This document shows, one piece after another, positions 36,347-45,312 of a stretch of DNA of 64,000 nt. Location: contig NZ_KB895541.1 in the NCBI RefSeq assembly GCF_000374925.1, positions 560,122 to 624,121 on the forward strand, given 5' to 3'. The first letter of the stretch is position 1. Each line of letters begins with the position of its first letter. Position numbers and translations under genes: made by a program. The notes under the pieces were generated by a model. That model searched no databases. It was not told where the DNA came from and worked only from the letters and a program-made list of their open reading frames with translations. The DNA comes from Arthrobacter sp. 131MFCol6.1 (GTDB lineage: Bacteria > Actinomycetota > Actinomycetes > Actinomycetales > Micrococcaceae).

Positions 36347-38739
36347 CAGATCGGTGGCCTGGCCCGGCCCTGCATGGCAGCCCAGACACGGGCCGGGGTG
36401 CAGGGCATGTCCATATGTGTGACGCCGAACGGCGCCAAGGCATCGACAACGGCGTTGACGATCGCCGGCGGTGAGCCGACGGTGGCGGACTCGCCGATGC
36501 CCTTCGCGCCGATGGGGTGGTGCGGGGACGGGGTGACAGTGAAGCCGGTCTCCCAGTCGGGCACTTCCATTGCGGTGGGGATCAGGTAGTCCATGAAGGA
36601 ACCGCCCAGGCAGTTGCCGTCGGCGTCGAACTCGATGATCTCCATCAGGGCCATCCCGACGCCGTCGGTCAGCCCGCCGTGCACTTGGCCCTCGATGATC
36701 ATCGGGTTGATCCGGGTGCCGCAGTCATCCACCGCGATGAAGCGCCGCACCTTGACCTGCCCGGTGCCGGGATCGATGTCGACGACGCAGATGTAGGCGC
36801 CGAACGGGAAGGTCAGGTTCGGCGGGTCGTAGGTGACCTCGGCGTCGAGGTTGCCGTCTACGCCTTCTGGCAGCGTCATTGTGCCGTGGGCAGCCATGGC
36901 GATCTCGGCGATGGTCTTACCGGCGCTGGGGTCGCCCTTGACGAACCAGCGGCCCTTTTCCCATTCGAGGTCCTCGGGGCGGGTCTCCAGCATCGCCCCG
37001 GCGATCAGTTTCGCCTTCTCGCGCACCTTCCGTGCAACAAGGGCGACGGCGCCGCCGCTGACTGGCGTCGAACGGCTGCCGTACGTGCCCAAGCCGAACG
37101 GCGTCTGGTCGGTGTCGCCGTGCACCACATCGATGTCCTCCGGCGGGATGCCGAGTTCCTCCGCCACAATCTGGGCGAAGGTGGTCTCGTGGCCCTGACC
37201 CTGGCTCTGCACCGAGATGCGCACCACGGCCTTGCCCGTGGGGTGCACGCGCAGTTCGGCGCCGTCGGCCATGCCGAGGCCCACGATGTCGAAGTGCTTC
37301 CTGGGCCCGGCCCCGACGACTTCCGTGAAGAAGGAGACCCCGATGCCCATGAGTTCCCCGCGTTCGCGTTTTTCGGCCTGCTCGCGGCGGAGGTCCTCGT
37401 AGCCGGCGAGCTGCATCGAGAGGCGCATGGCGGCCTCGTAGTTGCCCGAGTCGTAGACCCAGCCGGTCTTGTTGGCATAGGGGAACTGCTCCGGCTTGAT
37501 GAAGTTCTTGAGCCGCAGCTCCGCGGGGTCCATGTCCAGCTTGCGGGCCAGGATGTCGACCATCCGCTCCACGAGGTAGACGGCCTCGGTGACGCGGAAG
37601 GAGCAGGCGTACGCGACCCCGCCGGGCGCCTTGTTGGTATACACGCCGGTGACGGAGCAGTGGGCGGCCAACAGGTCATAGCTGCCGGTGAAGATGGAGA
37701 AGAATCCGGCCGGGTTCTTGGTGGGCTGGGCGGTGGCGTTGAACGCGCCGTGGTCGGCCAGCACATGGGTGCGCAGGGCGAGGATCTTGCCGTCCCTGGT
37801 CGCCGCGATTTCGCCCTGCATGATGTAATCCCGGGCGAACGAGGTCGACATCAGGTTCTCGGAGCGGTCCTCCACCCATTTGACCGGCCTGCCGGAGACG
37901 ATCGAACCGACGACGGCGAGGATGTAGCCGGGATAGATCCCGACCTTGTTGCCGAAACCGCCGCCGATATCGGGGGAGACGATCCGGATCTTGTGCTCGG
38001 GGATGCCGGCGACGATCGCGAACAGGGTCCTGTGCGCGTGCGGGGCCTGGGTGGTCTCGTAGAGCGTCAGCTTGCCGTTGACGGCGTCGAAATCGGCGAC
38101 GGCACCGCACGTCTCCATCGGTGCGGGATGGACCCGCGGGTATACGACCTCTTGGCTGACCACAACATCCGCGGAGGCGAACACCGCATCGGTTTCCGCC
38201 TTGTCGCCCATCTCCCAGTCGAAGATCCGGTTGTCCGTCCGGCCCTCGATCTCATCACGGATCACCGGGGCGTCCGCATCGAGCGCCTTGCGGGCGTCAA
38301 CCAGCGGGGGAAGCACATCGTATTCGACGTCGATCAGCTCCAGGGCGTCCCGTGCGGCATAACGGTCCTCGGCCACGACAAACGCGACCTCCTGCCCCTG
38401 GAACCGGACTTTGTCGGTCACCAGCACGGCCTGGACATCTGCCGACAGCGTCGGCGCCCACGCGAGCTTCAGGCCCAGCAGGTCCTTGCCGGTGATGACT
38501 GCGACCACCTTCGGATGCGCGAGGGCGTTAGTGGTATCGATGGACACCAGCTTGGCGTGCGCCACCGGAGCCCGCAGGATGGCGCCGTGCAGCATCCCCG
38601 GCAGCACGATGTCATCCAGGTAGTGGCCTTTGCCGCGCACGAAGCGCGGGTCTTCCTTCCGCTGGATACGGCCGTAGCCGATCGGGCGGTCCTCGTCGCC
38701 GGCGGCCGGGTTGGACTGCCGGTCATGGATGAGGGTCAT
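36346..38739 (-). CDS. coxL: Aerobic carbon monoxide dehydrogenase large subunit (form I CoxL)
   Basis: 797 residues from ATG 38739, which overlaps coxS by 4 bases with GGAGGTGA upstream. The form I active-site loop AYACSFR is present in GGVAYACSFRVTEAV; its Cys holds the copper of the CuSMoO2 centre. Mo-cofactor segments include IGGGFGNKVGIYPG, SQGQGHETTFAQI and the C-terminal GAKGIGESATVGSPPAIVNAV with the catalytic Glu. The enzyme oxidises CO with water to CO2 and passes two electrons through CoxS and CoxM to the respiratory chain. The M-S-L gene order also matches form I. Confidence 0.96.
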   Translation of the reverse strand: MTLIHDRQSNPAAGDEDRPIGYGRIQRKEDPRFVRGKGHYLDDIVLPGMLHGAILRAPVAHAKLVSIDTTNALAHPKVVAVITGKDLLGLKLAWAPTLSADVQAVLVTDKVRFQGQEVAFVVAEDRYAARDALELIDVEYDVLPPLVDARKALDADAPVIRDEIEGRTDNRIFDWEMGDKAETDAVFASADVVVSQEVVYPRVHPAPMETCGAVADFDAVNGKLTLYETTQAPHAHRTLFAIVAGIPEHKIRIVSPDIGGGFGNKVGIYPGYILAVVGSIVSGRPVKWVEDRSENLMSTSFARDYIMQGEIAATRDGKILALRTHVLADHGAFNATAQPTKNPAGFFSIFTGSYDLLAAHCSVTGVYTNKAPGGVAYACSFRVTEAVYLVERMVDILARKLDMDPAELRLKNFIKPEQFPYANKTGWVYDSGNYEAAMRLSMQLAGYEDLRREQAEKRERGELMGIGVSFFTEVVGAGPRKHFDIVGLGMADGAELRVHPTGKAVVRISVQSQGQGHETTFAQIVAEELGIPPEDIDVVHGDTDQTPFGLGTYGSRSTPVSGGAVALVARKVREKAKLIAGAMLETRPEDLEWEKGRWFVKGDPSAGKTIAEIAMAAHGTMTLPEGVDGNLDAEVTYDPPNLTFPFGAYICVVDIDPGTGQVKVRRFIAVDDCGTRINPMIIEGQVHGGLTDGVGMALMEIIEFDADGNCLGGSFMDYLIPTAMEVPDWETGFTVTPSPHHPIGAKGIGESATVGSPPAIVNAVVDALAPFGVTHMDMPCTPARVWAAMQGRARPPI

Positions 38740-39314
38740 GCCTTCACCTCCGTGTCTTCTATCTCCGCCGCGACATCCGGGACGGCCGTGTCCGTGCCGT
38801 CCAGGCCGGTGCCGGCAGAATGGCCGGTAGCGGGTGCGTCGTCCAGGCCGGGACCGGCAGGATGGGCGGCGGCCCACTGCACCGAACGGACAATCGTGGC
38901 GTAGCCGGTGCATCGGCAGATCTGCCCGGAAATGGCCTGCCGGATCTCGGCGTCGTCCGGGTGCGGATTTTTATCAAGGAGCGCGCGTGCCGTGAGCATC
39001 ATCCCCGGGGTGCAGAAGCCGCACTGCAGCCCGTGCTCTTCCATGAAGCCCTGCTGGACGGGGTCGAGCGTGCCGCCGGTGGCCAGCCCCTCAACCGTGC
39101 GGATGTCGTGGCCCGCGGCCATGGCGGCCAGGACGGTGCAGGACTTCACGGGCTGTCCGTCCATCAGGACCACGCACGTCCCGCAGTTGCTTGTGTCGCA
39201 TCCCCAGTGCGTACCGGTGAGGCCCAGGACCTCGCGGATGTAGTGGACCAGGAGCACCCGGGGCTCAATCTCGCTCGTGACGTCGCTGCCGTTCACGGTC
39301 ATGCTGATCTGCAT
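38736..39314 (-). CDS. coxS: CO dehydrogenase small [2Fe-2S] subunit
   Basis: 192 residues. It has a plant-type [2Fe-2S] motif CDTSNCGTCVV in the N-terminal half and the second cluster motifs CGFCTPGM and CRCTGY in the helical half, as in all xanthine-oxidase-family small subunits. It carries electrons from the Mo-Cu site to the FAD of CoxM. The C-terminal 35 residues (GPGLDDAPATGHSAGTG...) are an acidic extension beyond the usual 155-165 residue length. It starts 5 bases after coxM and overlaps coxL by 4 bases. Confidence 0.95.
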   Translation of the reverse strand: MQISMTVNGSDVTSEIEPRVLLVHYIREVLGLTGTHWGCDTSNCGTCVVLMDGQPVKSCTVLAAMAAGHDIRTVEGLATGGTLDPVQQGFMEEHGLQCGFCTPGMMLTARALLDKNPHPDDAEIRQAISGQICRCTGYATIVRSVQWAAAHPAGPGLDDAPATGHSAGTGLDGTDTAVPDVAAEIEDTEVKA

Positions 39315-39319
39315 CGGCT

Positions 39320-40198
39320 TCAGCCTTCCTGCGTCTGGGCGGCGCGGGCACAGGCCCGCCGCAGCACCCGTTGGGTGAGCTCATCGGCGAGATGCCGCTT
39401 GTAATCGACGGGGCCGCGCTGGTCAGCCACCGGATTGCAGGCCTCCGCTGCCAGCCTGCCCGCCTCCGCGAACAGCTCCTCGTCCGGATGCCTGCCGCGG
39501 AGCACCGCGGCAGCCCCGGCCAGGGGGTGGTCAAGGCCCAGGGCGGTGAGCCCGACGGCGGCGTCGTCGACAGTCCCGTCCGCGGTCAGGGTAACGGCGG
39601 CGCCGGCGGCACCGACTGCCCAGTCTCCGACCCGGCGTTCGACCTTTTCATAGGCGCTGCCGGAGCGGGGGCGGATGCCGAACCTGACTTCGCAGAGCAG
39701 TTCATCCTGCCCGACCGCGGTTTCATAGGGTCCGCGGTGGAACTCGGACATGGACAGGATGCGCTCGCCGCCTGGTCCGCGGATCACCGCCTCGGCGCCC
39801 AGGACATCACACACCGTGGAGAGGTCCTCGGCCGGGTCGGCCTGGCAGAGCGAGCCGCCAATGGTGCCTCGGTTGCGGACCACGGGGTCGGCGATCACCC
39901 GCTCGGCGTCCCGCACGATGGGGAACAGCCCGGCGACCTCGTCCGACTCGAGCAGGGTGGTGTGGCGCGTCAGGGCGCCGACCCTGAGCTTGTTGCCGTC
40001 ACGGAGGATGAAATCGAGCTCGTAGAGGTCATTGATGTCGATCAGCCATTCGGGCCGGGAGAGGCGGAGCTTCATCATCGGCAGGAGGCTATGGCCGCCG
40101 GCCACCACCCGCGATTCGGGTCCGTACCGGGCAAGGAGTTCCAGGGCGTTCTCCACCGTAGTGGCGCGCACGTAGTCAAATGGAGCCGGAATCTGCAT
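39320..40198 (-). CDS. coxM: CO dehydrogenase medium FAD subunit
   Basis: 292 residues from ATG 40198, preceded by GAGGTAGGG; upstream in-frame codons fall in the promoter region. FAD-binding motifs are AGGHSLLPMMKLRL and NRGTIGGSLCQADPAED, as in CoxM/XdhB. It transfers electrons from the [2Fe-2S] clusters to the membrane acceptor. It is the first gene of the nine-gene cox operon and is divergent from a LysR-type regulator, with 125 bases between them. Confidence 0.94.
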   Translation of the reverse strand: MQIPAPFDYVRATTVENALELLARYGPESRVVAGGHSLLPMMKLRLSRPEWLIDINDLYELDFILRDGNKLRVGALTRHTTLLESDEVAGLFPIVRDAERVIADPVVRNRGTIGGSLCQADPAEDLSTVCDVLGAEAVIRGPGGERILSMSEFHRGPYETAVGQDELLCEVRFGIRPRSGSAYEKVERRVGDWAVGAAGAAVTLTADGTVDDAAVGLTALGLDHPLAGAAAVLRGRHPDEELFAEAGRLAAEACNPVADQRGPVDYKRHLADELTQRVLRRACARAAQTQEG

Positions 40199-40299
40199 AG
40201 TCCCTACCTCACTCCGAAAGGCCGGCGGCGTGGAGTAGCGGCTGCCTAGCGCCGGATTGAGGTCAGTCTTGCCCCGGCCTGACTGGGCTGTCAATATCG

Positions 40300-40319
40300 T
40301 CATAAGCGAAAGGTTATGA
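40300..40319. promoter_or_regulatory. LysR-type box TCATAA-N8-TTATGA between coxM and regulator
   Basis: Perfect 6-base arms (40300-40305 and 40314-40319) with an 8-base spacer containing the ATAA...TTAT layout of LysR boxes. It ends 5 bases before the GTG of the regulator and covers its ribosome site, so autoregulation is likely. The cox promoter lies to the left. Inferred from position and symmetry. Confidence 0.5.
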
Positions 40320-40323
40320 AGCC

Positions 40324-41319
40324 GTGGCGATGACATTGGGACAGTTGCGGACGTTCGCCCTGGTGGCCAAGCTGGGTTCCCTCCACGCGGCCGCCGTCCA
40401 GCTCGGAGTCAGCGAACCGGCAGTATCGACGGCGCTCGCCGCACTCAGGCAGGATCTGGGCGACCCGCTCTTCGTGCGAGCTCACGGCGGGATTGCGCTG
40501 ACTCCCGGTGGCCGGGCCCTCGCCGAACATGCCCAGGACATCGTGGGACTGGCGGACCGGGCGCGGTGGGAGGTGGCACATGCCCAGACCGAGACCGGGC
40601 GGCTTAAAATCGTGGCGACGGCGCCGTTTGCCGAGCACGCGGCCGGACGCCTGCTGGACCTTTTCACCCGCCGGGTTCCCGGGGCCTCCGTCGATGTGGT
40701 GGTGGAGGCGGCCGAGGACATTCCCTCGCTGATGCGGGAACGCGTCTATGACATCGCTTTGGGGGCCAGGCCCGCCGTTCGCAACGGCTCCCTTCCCAGC
40801 GGGACTGGGGACGTCGGCATCGACTCCGTCCCGTTCCTGCGGTACCAGCGGATCGTCGTGGCGGCCGCCGGACATCCGATCGCCGCCCTCCACGGGCCGG
40901 TAGCGCTGGCCGAACTGGTGCGCAGACCCTGGTTTGCCGGGCCCGCCGGCATCCAGGCGGCCAGCGAGGAGGGCCGCTGGCTGGCTGCCCAGTCGGTGGC
41001 GCCGGAGATTGTCCGGTTGAGCAGCGAAACGGAGGCCCTGGCCGCCGTCAGGGCCGGGGAGGGAACCATGCTGGCGCTGGGGCATATTGTCCGGGCCGAG
41101 ATCCGCAGCGGCTCCCTGGTCCGTGTGCCGGTAGCCGGAACGCCGATCTCCGGACTCTGGTGGGCCAGTACCTTGGACCGCGGCCGGGCCACCACCATGG
41201 CGCGGACCCTCCAACGGTTTGCCGGCACCGCCGACGCCACCGCGGCCATGGTGGCTCCCGGCGGTTCACGCGGGCTGGAGCGGCGGGGATCCAAGTTCCA
41301 TGTGGCGCTCTGGAGCTGA
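40324..41319 (+). CDS. LysR-family transcriptional regulator of the cox operon (putative)
   Basis: 331 residues from GTG 40324. The N-terminal winged helix is clear: LGQLRTFALVAKLGSLHAAAVQLGVSEPAVSTALAALRQDLGDPLFVR, followed by TPGGRALAEHAQ and a periplasmic-binding-like effector domain (90-300). It is divergent from coxM, the standard position for a LysR activator. In mycobacteria the LysR protein CutR regulates CO dehydrogenase, which supports the role by analogy. The last 30 residues are Gly/Ser/Arg-rich. Confidence 0.88.
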   Translation: MAMTLGQLRTFALVAKLGSLHAAAVQLGVSEPAVSTALAALRQDLGDPLFVRAHGGIALTPGGRALAEHAQDIVGLADRARWEVAHAQTETGRLKIVATAPFAEHAAGRLLDLFTRRVPGASVDVVVEAAEDIPSLMRERVYDIALGARPAVRNGSLPSGTGDVGIDSVPFLRYQRIVVAAAGHPIAALHGPVALAELVRRPWFAGPAGIQAASEEGRWLAAQSVAPEIVRLSSETEALAAVRAGEGTMLALGHIVRAEIRSGSLVRVPVAGTPISGLWWASTLDRGRATTMARTLQRFAGTADATAAMVAPGGSRGLERRGSKFHVALWS

Positions 41320-41443
41320 GGCACCTGCCGCTGTGCCGGCTGCTGCTGGGCTGCCTGCCGCTGTGTCGCGTTGCGCAACGCCGGGGGCGGGTGCTACCCC
41401 TTGAGGGTTAGACGATCCATTCACCCTGCGAGAAGGAGTAGCA

Positions 41444-41761
41444 ATGACGTTGTCCCGAGACGAAGACAGCTCGCTGCGGCATTGGAGCAGCCGGCTGATC
41501 CAGGCGCTGCAGATCCTCGACCTGGAAGTCGACCACGAAAAGATCGTCCAGGTGGCAGACGAATCGGTCAAAGCCGTCGGGCCGCATGCGGACGCCATCA
41601 GTGCGTTCATCGTGGGCTACGCTGCGGGTACGGCGTCCACCAAGGGCCGCAAGGGCACGCAGGAGGCCGTGCACGCCGCGTCCAACAAAGTCATCGAGCT
41701 CTGCGAACATGGCGAGTCGGGCGGTCCTGACGAGAAAGGCTGGGCCAAGAGGGCCCAGTAG
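41444..41761 (+). CDS. DUF6457-like small helical protein
   Basis: 105 residues from ATG 41444, with GAAGGAG upstream. All-helical: LRHWSSRLIQALQILDLEVDHEKIVQVADES and GPHADAISAFIVGYAAGTAS resemble the DUF6457 family, whose members are often encoded next to or fused with molybdenum cofactor guanylyltransferase MobA in actinobacteria (recalled from family knowledge, not checked). Its position after the cox regulator fits a role in Mo cofactor supply, but no enzymatic motif is visible. Confidence 0.6.
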   Translation: MTLSRDEDSSLRHWSSRLIQALQILDLEVDHEKIVQVADESVKAVGPHADAISAFIVGYAAGTASTKGRKGTQEAVHAASNKVIELCEHGESGGPDEKGWAKRAQ

Positions 41762-42124
41762 CGCCGCGCCCACCCTGGAAGCACGCCGGACCTGATGCAC
41801 GGGATTCACGCCATGCACGCGGTCCGCAGCCACTGGACATGCTCCGCGGTGGGGCGCGGGGATGGGCATGTTGGTCTTATGTCCACTCGCCGGGGCCGGG
41901 GCGGGGCATGTCCCCGTGCGGGGCGGTTTGGTGCCAGGTGGGTGCCCGGGGAATTCCTCGGCAATCTTCCCCAGGCGTTCAGCCACGTGGGCGTGTTGGC
42001 CAGCGGACTGCGGCTGCTGAAGGCGCAGCGGAGGGAGACAGATGGCGAGCGCCGCTCTTGAGTGGGTCGGCCTTTCTGCAGGCTAAGGAACTTCACCTGT
42101 CCTTCGAGGATCGATGAAACGCCG
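41762..42124. other. 363-base gap without supported gene
   Basis: Frames are open on both strands but have the Arg/Pro/Gly-rich composition of GC-driven chance reading frames and no ribosome site. One CCCC-GTGC-GGGG hairpin occurs near 41913. It separates two genes that end here (DUF6457 forward, LysE-type reverse), so it need not hold a promoter. Confidence 0.4.
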
Positions 42125-42760
42125 TTACGCGCTGGTGCTGGATGCCAGCACGCCCAGGCCGAGCGCGGCGATGATGCCGCTGCTGCCGCGTTCGAGCCAA
42201 CTGCTCACCCGGGGGCGCTGCAGCCAGGCCATTGCCTTCGCCGCCGCGACCGCCACGGCCGCCAGGTAAAGGAAACCAATAGCGCTTTCGATGGCACCAA
42301 GCACCATGGCCGTGTCCAGCGTGTTGCCGCCGTGCGGAATGAACTGCGGCACGACGGCGAGGTAGAACAGACCGACCTTGGGGTTGAGCAGTGTGGAGAA
42401 GGCGCCGGCTCCGAATCCGGTCCGTCGGCTGTAGCTCCGGCGGGGAGCGTACCCGGCCGCCGGGGAGGCTGCTGTGCGGCGGGCCCGGATCAGGGACGAG
42501 ATTCCCAGATACAGCAGGTACAACCCGCCTGCGATCTTTAGCCAGCGGAACACTTCCGCAGAGTCCTCCAGCACAGCGGCGAGCCCCACTCCCACCAGCG
42601 CAGCCCAGATCAGGGATGCCAGTGCCGAGCCCAGCGCCGCCGCCAGGCCGGCCCCGGCACTCTGCAGCGAGATCCGCAGCACCAAGAACGTATCCGGGCC
42701 GGGGGTGACGGAAAGCAGAAGGCACAGCCCGGCAAAGGCCAGGAGGGTTACGGCGGTCAT
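42125..42760 (-). CDS. LysE-family amino acid exporter
   Basis: 211 residues from ATG 42760 (an ATG at 42769 lies directly on the GGAGA ribosome site and is too close to it). The N-terminus SVTPGPDTFLVLRISLQSAG is the RhtB/LysE signature. Six hydrophobic helices follow, with the FSTLLNPKVGLFYLAVVPQF block in the middle. It is a cytoplasmic membrane exporter of amino acids or related small metabolites; the substrate is unknown. Confidence 0.9.
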   Translation of the reverse strand: MTAVTLLAFAGLCLLLSVTPGPDTFLVLRISLQSAGAGLAAALGSALASLIWAALVGVGLAAVLEDSAEVFRWLKIAGGLYLLYLGISSLIRARRTAASPAAGYAPRRSYSRRTGFGAGAFSTLLNPKVGLFYLAVVPQFIPHGGNTLDTAMVLGAIESAIGFLYLAAVAVAAAKAMAWLQRPRVSSWLERGSSGIIAALGLGVLASSTSA

Positions 42761-42923
42761 GCGCACCATTCTCCGGTCGCTGGCCGCCCGACTGCAATCG
42801 GTGGCGATGGTCCGCTGCTGACCGTGCCGTCAGTTGGACCCGGGGGCGCGGGCAGAGCACCTTGCCCTTGTTCGGCGGAGCCGACGAATAGGGATTCGCC
42901 CGGCATGCGAGCGCCACGGCCCG

Positions 42924-43742
42924 CTAGGTTTTGTCGTCCAGCACCTCACGCACGCGGGTGAGCCATTCCGCGACGAGGGCTTGCACGAGCTGGGGTTGCT
43001 CATGGATCAGCGCGTGGCCGGCGCGGTCGAGGACGGCCAACGTGGCGCGAGGGTAGTGCCCGATCAACTCGGAGGGGCCGGTGTGCCCGGCGGTGGCATC
43101 CTGTCGCCCGGCAAGGACCAATACCGGATGAGGATAGGCCTTCGCGGCTTCCGGCCGATCCCGCAACTCCCACTGCGAAAAGATCCGCATCAGGCTCGAC
43201 TCGTCAACGAGTGATGTTGCGGGAGCCACACACTCCTGGAACCGGCGCAGCGTTTCAGGCGTCTGCACCACGAAGTAGCTGCGATATGCGGCCTCGAGAT
43301 CCGAGTCGAGTTCGCCGGTCAGATCTGCCGCCGAAACAAGGACCTCGTGCTGAGGCACGTCGCGCGTCTGCGCGCCAACCGGGCAGATCAGCGCCAGCCC
43401 GACGGCCTGATCAGGTCGCAGAGTGGCAATCGCACGGGCCAAGTAGCCACCGTAGGACTGACCGATGACAAGAAACGGTTCATCACCAATGGTGCTGGCG
43501 ATAAGGCCGAGCAGAAGGTCCACGACGTCGTCATTGCTCGCGATCGCCTCGGGCGCCGGGGTCCGGCCCATCCCGGGCAGGTCCGGATACAGGCGCCGAT
43601 AGCCAGGCATGTTGGCGAATATCGGTTCAAGGGCACCGGCGATCTCGCGATGATCCACACCGGCCCCGTGGAGAGCGAGAACCGGCGTGCCGCTGCCGTA
43701 CTCGACGTAATGCACCGGCACTCCGCTAACGCTTGACTCCAT
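42924..43742 (-). CDS. Alpha/beta-fold hydrolase
   Basis: 272 residues from ATG 43742 (MESSVSGVPVHYVEYG); an ATG at 43769 is possible, and neither has a ribosome site. The oxyanion loop is LALHGAGVDHRE, the nucleophile elbow VIGQSYGGYLAR, the acid LAGRQDATAG and the catalytic His RAGHALIHE. A complete, soluble serine hydrolase of the epoxide-hydrolase/peptidase-like superfamily, substrate unknown. Confidence 0.87.
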   Translation of the reverse strand: MESSVSGVPVHYVEYGSGTPVLALHGAGVDHREIAGALEPIFANMPGYRRLYPDLPGMGRTPAPEAIASNDDVVDLLLGLIASTIGDEPFLVIGQSYGGYLARAIATLRPDQAVGLALICPVGAQTRDVPQHEVLVSAADLTGELDSDLEAAYRSYFVVQTPETLRRFQECVAPATSLVDESSLMRIFSQWELRDRPEAAKAYPHPVLVLAGRQDATAGHTGPSELIGHYPRATLAVLDRAGHALIHEQPQLVQALVAEWLTRVREVLDDKT

Positions 43743-43837
43743 GTCGCTATGGTAAACGCGTCGCGACAAACCCCACCGTCATCGACGGCACCCCCAACCG
43801 CTCCAGATAAGGTGCGCTCTGGTGGGAGGATGATCCG

Positions 43838-44520
43838 ATGACGCCAAGTGTGGACGTATTTCTGCGCGGACCCCGAGGTCGCCGTCTGTGTCTCGAGCTG
43901 GCGATGCAGCTGGATCCGGAGGTCAAAACTGCGGCCTTCTGGCTGGGTTGCGAACTTGATAGTGGGCCCGAGACGAACGTGCCGGGGAACTGCGGGCCGT
44001 GCGCGAACGCCCGGGTGACCCTCGCGCCAATTGGTCAGGAAATTGGTGCTCGGTCCCGCAGGGCCTGCTCCGCACCGTTGGGCAGGTCCCGGCCTCACTG
44101 AGCCTCGTGGAAGATTCCCTGGGGTGGGAGCGGGCGACCACGATTCCGGTTCGGGGAGCGGGCCGGACTCTTGAGATCGGCACAGCAGATGACTGGATAT
44201 CGCTGTGCCGCGGGTTCCCATTGGAGGTCACTGCATCCCGGCGACACGACTGGTTCCGTGTGACCGGACGCCATGGCCGATGGGTCATCCCGGATTGGGA
44301 GCAAGTGGCAGGCGAGTGGGACGCCGTGCACCTCTCCATCTTGGGTTACCTCAACGGCGCGACGCGCCCACTGAGGGTCGACGCCGAAACGGCGACGGTC
44401 ATCGCCGGCTGGGCCCCGGACAGCACGATCTGGCTCACAGATGTCGCGCACGAATCGGATGGCCCGCGGCAGGCATGGCACCGCACCACGCACGGCGACC
44501 CCTGGACTCTCGCGCCGTAA
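43838..44520 (+). pseudogene. Uncharacterised actinobacterial protein, broken by one frameshift
   Basis: A good ribosome site (GGGAGGA, 43824-43830) leads into ATG 43838 and VDVFLRGPRGRRLCLELAMQ...KTAAFWLGCELD. The protein-like sequence then continues in the frame two bases on, from about 43963 (WARDERAGELRAVRERPGD) through SLVEDSLGWERATTIPVR, PLEVTASRRHDWFRVTGRHGRWVIPDW and LRVDAETATVIAGWAPDSTIWLTDV to the stop at 44520. The two parts resemble the two halves of one uncharacterised actinobacterial protein. A one- or two-base indel near 43958-43966 explains it; sequencing error is the alternative. Confidence 0.7.
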
Positions 44521-44547
44521 CAGTCCAATATCGACAGGGTTCGGGCG

Positions 44548-45248
44548 TCACCGCCAGATGGCGGAGAGTAGGTCCGCGACGGCTCTGCCTTGGCTGTAAC
44601 CAGCTCGCGCCGCGGGGGGACGCAGCGACAGATCCATCGCGTTGGCGCCGAACATGTGCTCGGAGGCGCTATCCGGGAAGATCGTTTCGAACCTGCTGCC
44701 CCCGCGCGGTCGACAGCCGTGATCAGCACGGGCTGTTGCGGCCAGTGCTGGCTGGGAAGCCGGGCCGCGACGATGTTGCGCCAGCGCCTCTGGCTAGAGC
44801 CGTCCGAAGCACCCATTTCGAGGGCCGCGGCGCCCATCCTGCGACGCATGTCGGACGCATCCTCAGCAGAACCGATAATCCCGTTCGACCACTCCATGTA
44901 GGTCTGCCCCGAGAAATCTGGAGCGCGTCCCCTGTCCGGTCCGGAGTGGCCGGCTTGTGGTTGAGGTACCTCGGCGAGGATGGCGGCATACAGTTCGGCT
45001 GGCCGTGTCCCGCTGGTGATCTGGGCAGCCACTGTCGATCCTGCCGACGTTCCGATGATGAGATCGGCCTCGGTTACATCCACCCCGGCATCGGACAGGC
45101 CGGCGATGAGACCGAGCTCCCATGCATTGCCTGCCGCTCCGCCGCCAGCGAGAACCAAGGCTCGCTTGTTTGAGATGCCTGTCGATTGTGCGGCGTCGGC
45201 CTGTTGGCCGGGAGTGGGCCAATTTCCAAGCTGTGGTGCCCGCGTCAC
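44548..45248 (-). pseudogene. Patatin-like phospholipase gene with internal deletion and frameshift
   Basis: From about GTG 45248 the frame gives RALVLAGGGAAGNAWELGLIAGL (oxyanion loop) and LIIGTSAGSTVAAQ (Ser nucleophile), the N-terminal half of a patatin. At about residue 205 (LITAVDRAG) it jumps: the C-terminal end of the family (GGSRFETIFPDSASEHMFGANAMDL...AARAGYSQGRAVADLL) is present in a shifted frame and ends at 44548. Roughly 80-90 residues, including the catalytic Asp of the D-G-[GA] motif, are missing. The enzyme should be dead. The start codon is uncertain. Confidence 0.65.
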
Positions 45249-45312
45249 TGCGATGGCATGGGAAATTGTCGTCGAGCCGATGCGCAAGTCTTCCGGGGCA
45301 TAGGCGCTGCGC

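Noticed and set aside
36517..38904. 795-codon open frame antisense to coxL
   Set aside because: Shadow of coxL caused by third-position GC bias; no recognisable domain.
41795..42096. Short frames on both strands between the DUF6457 and LysE-type genes
   Set aside because: Low-complexity Arg/Gly/Pro composition and no ribosome sites.
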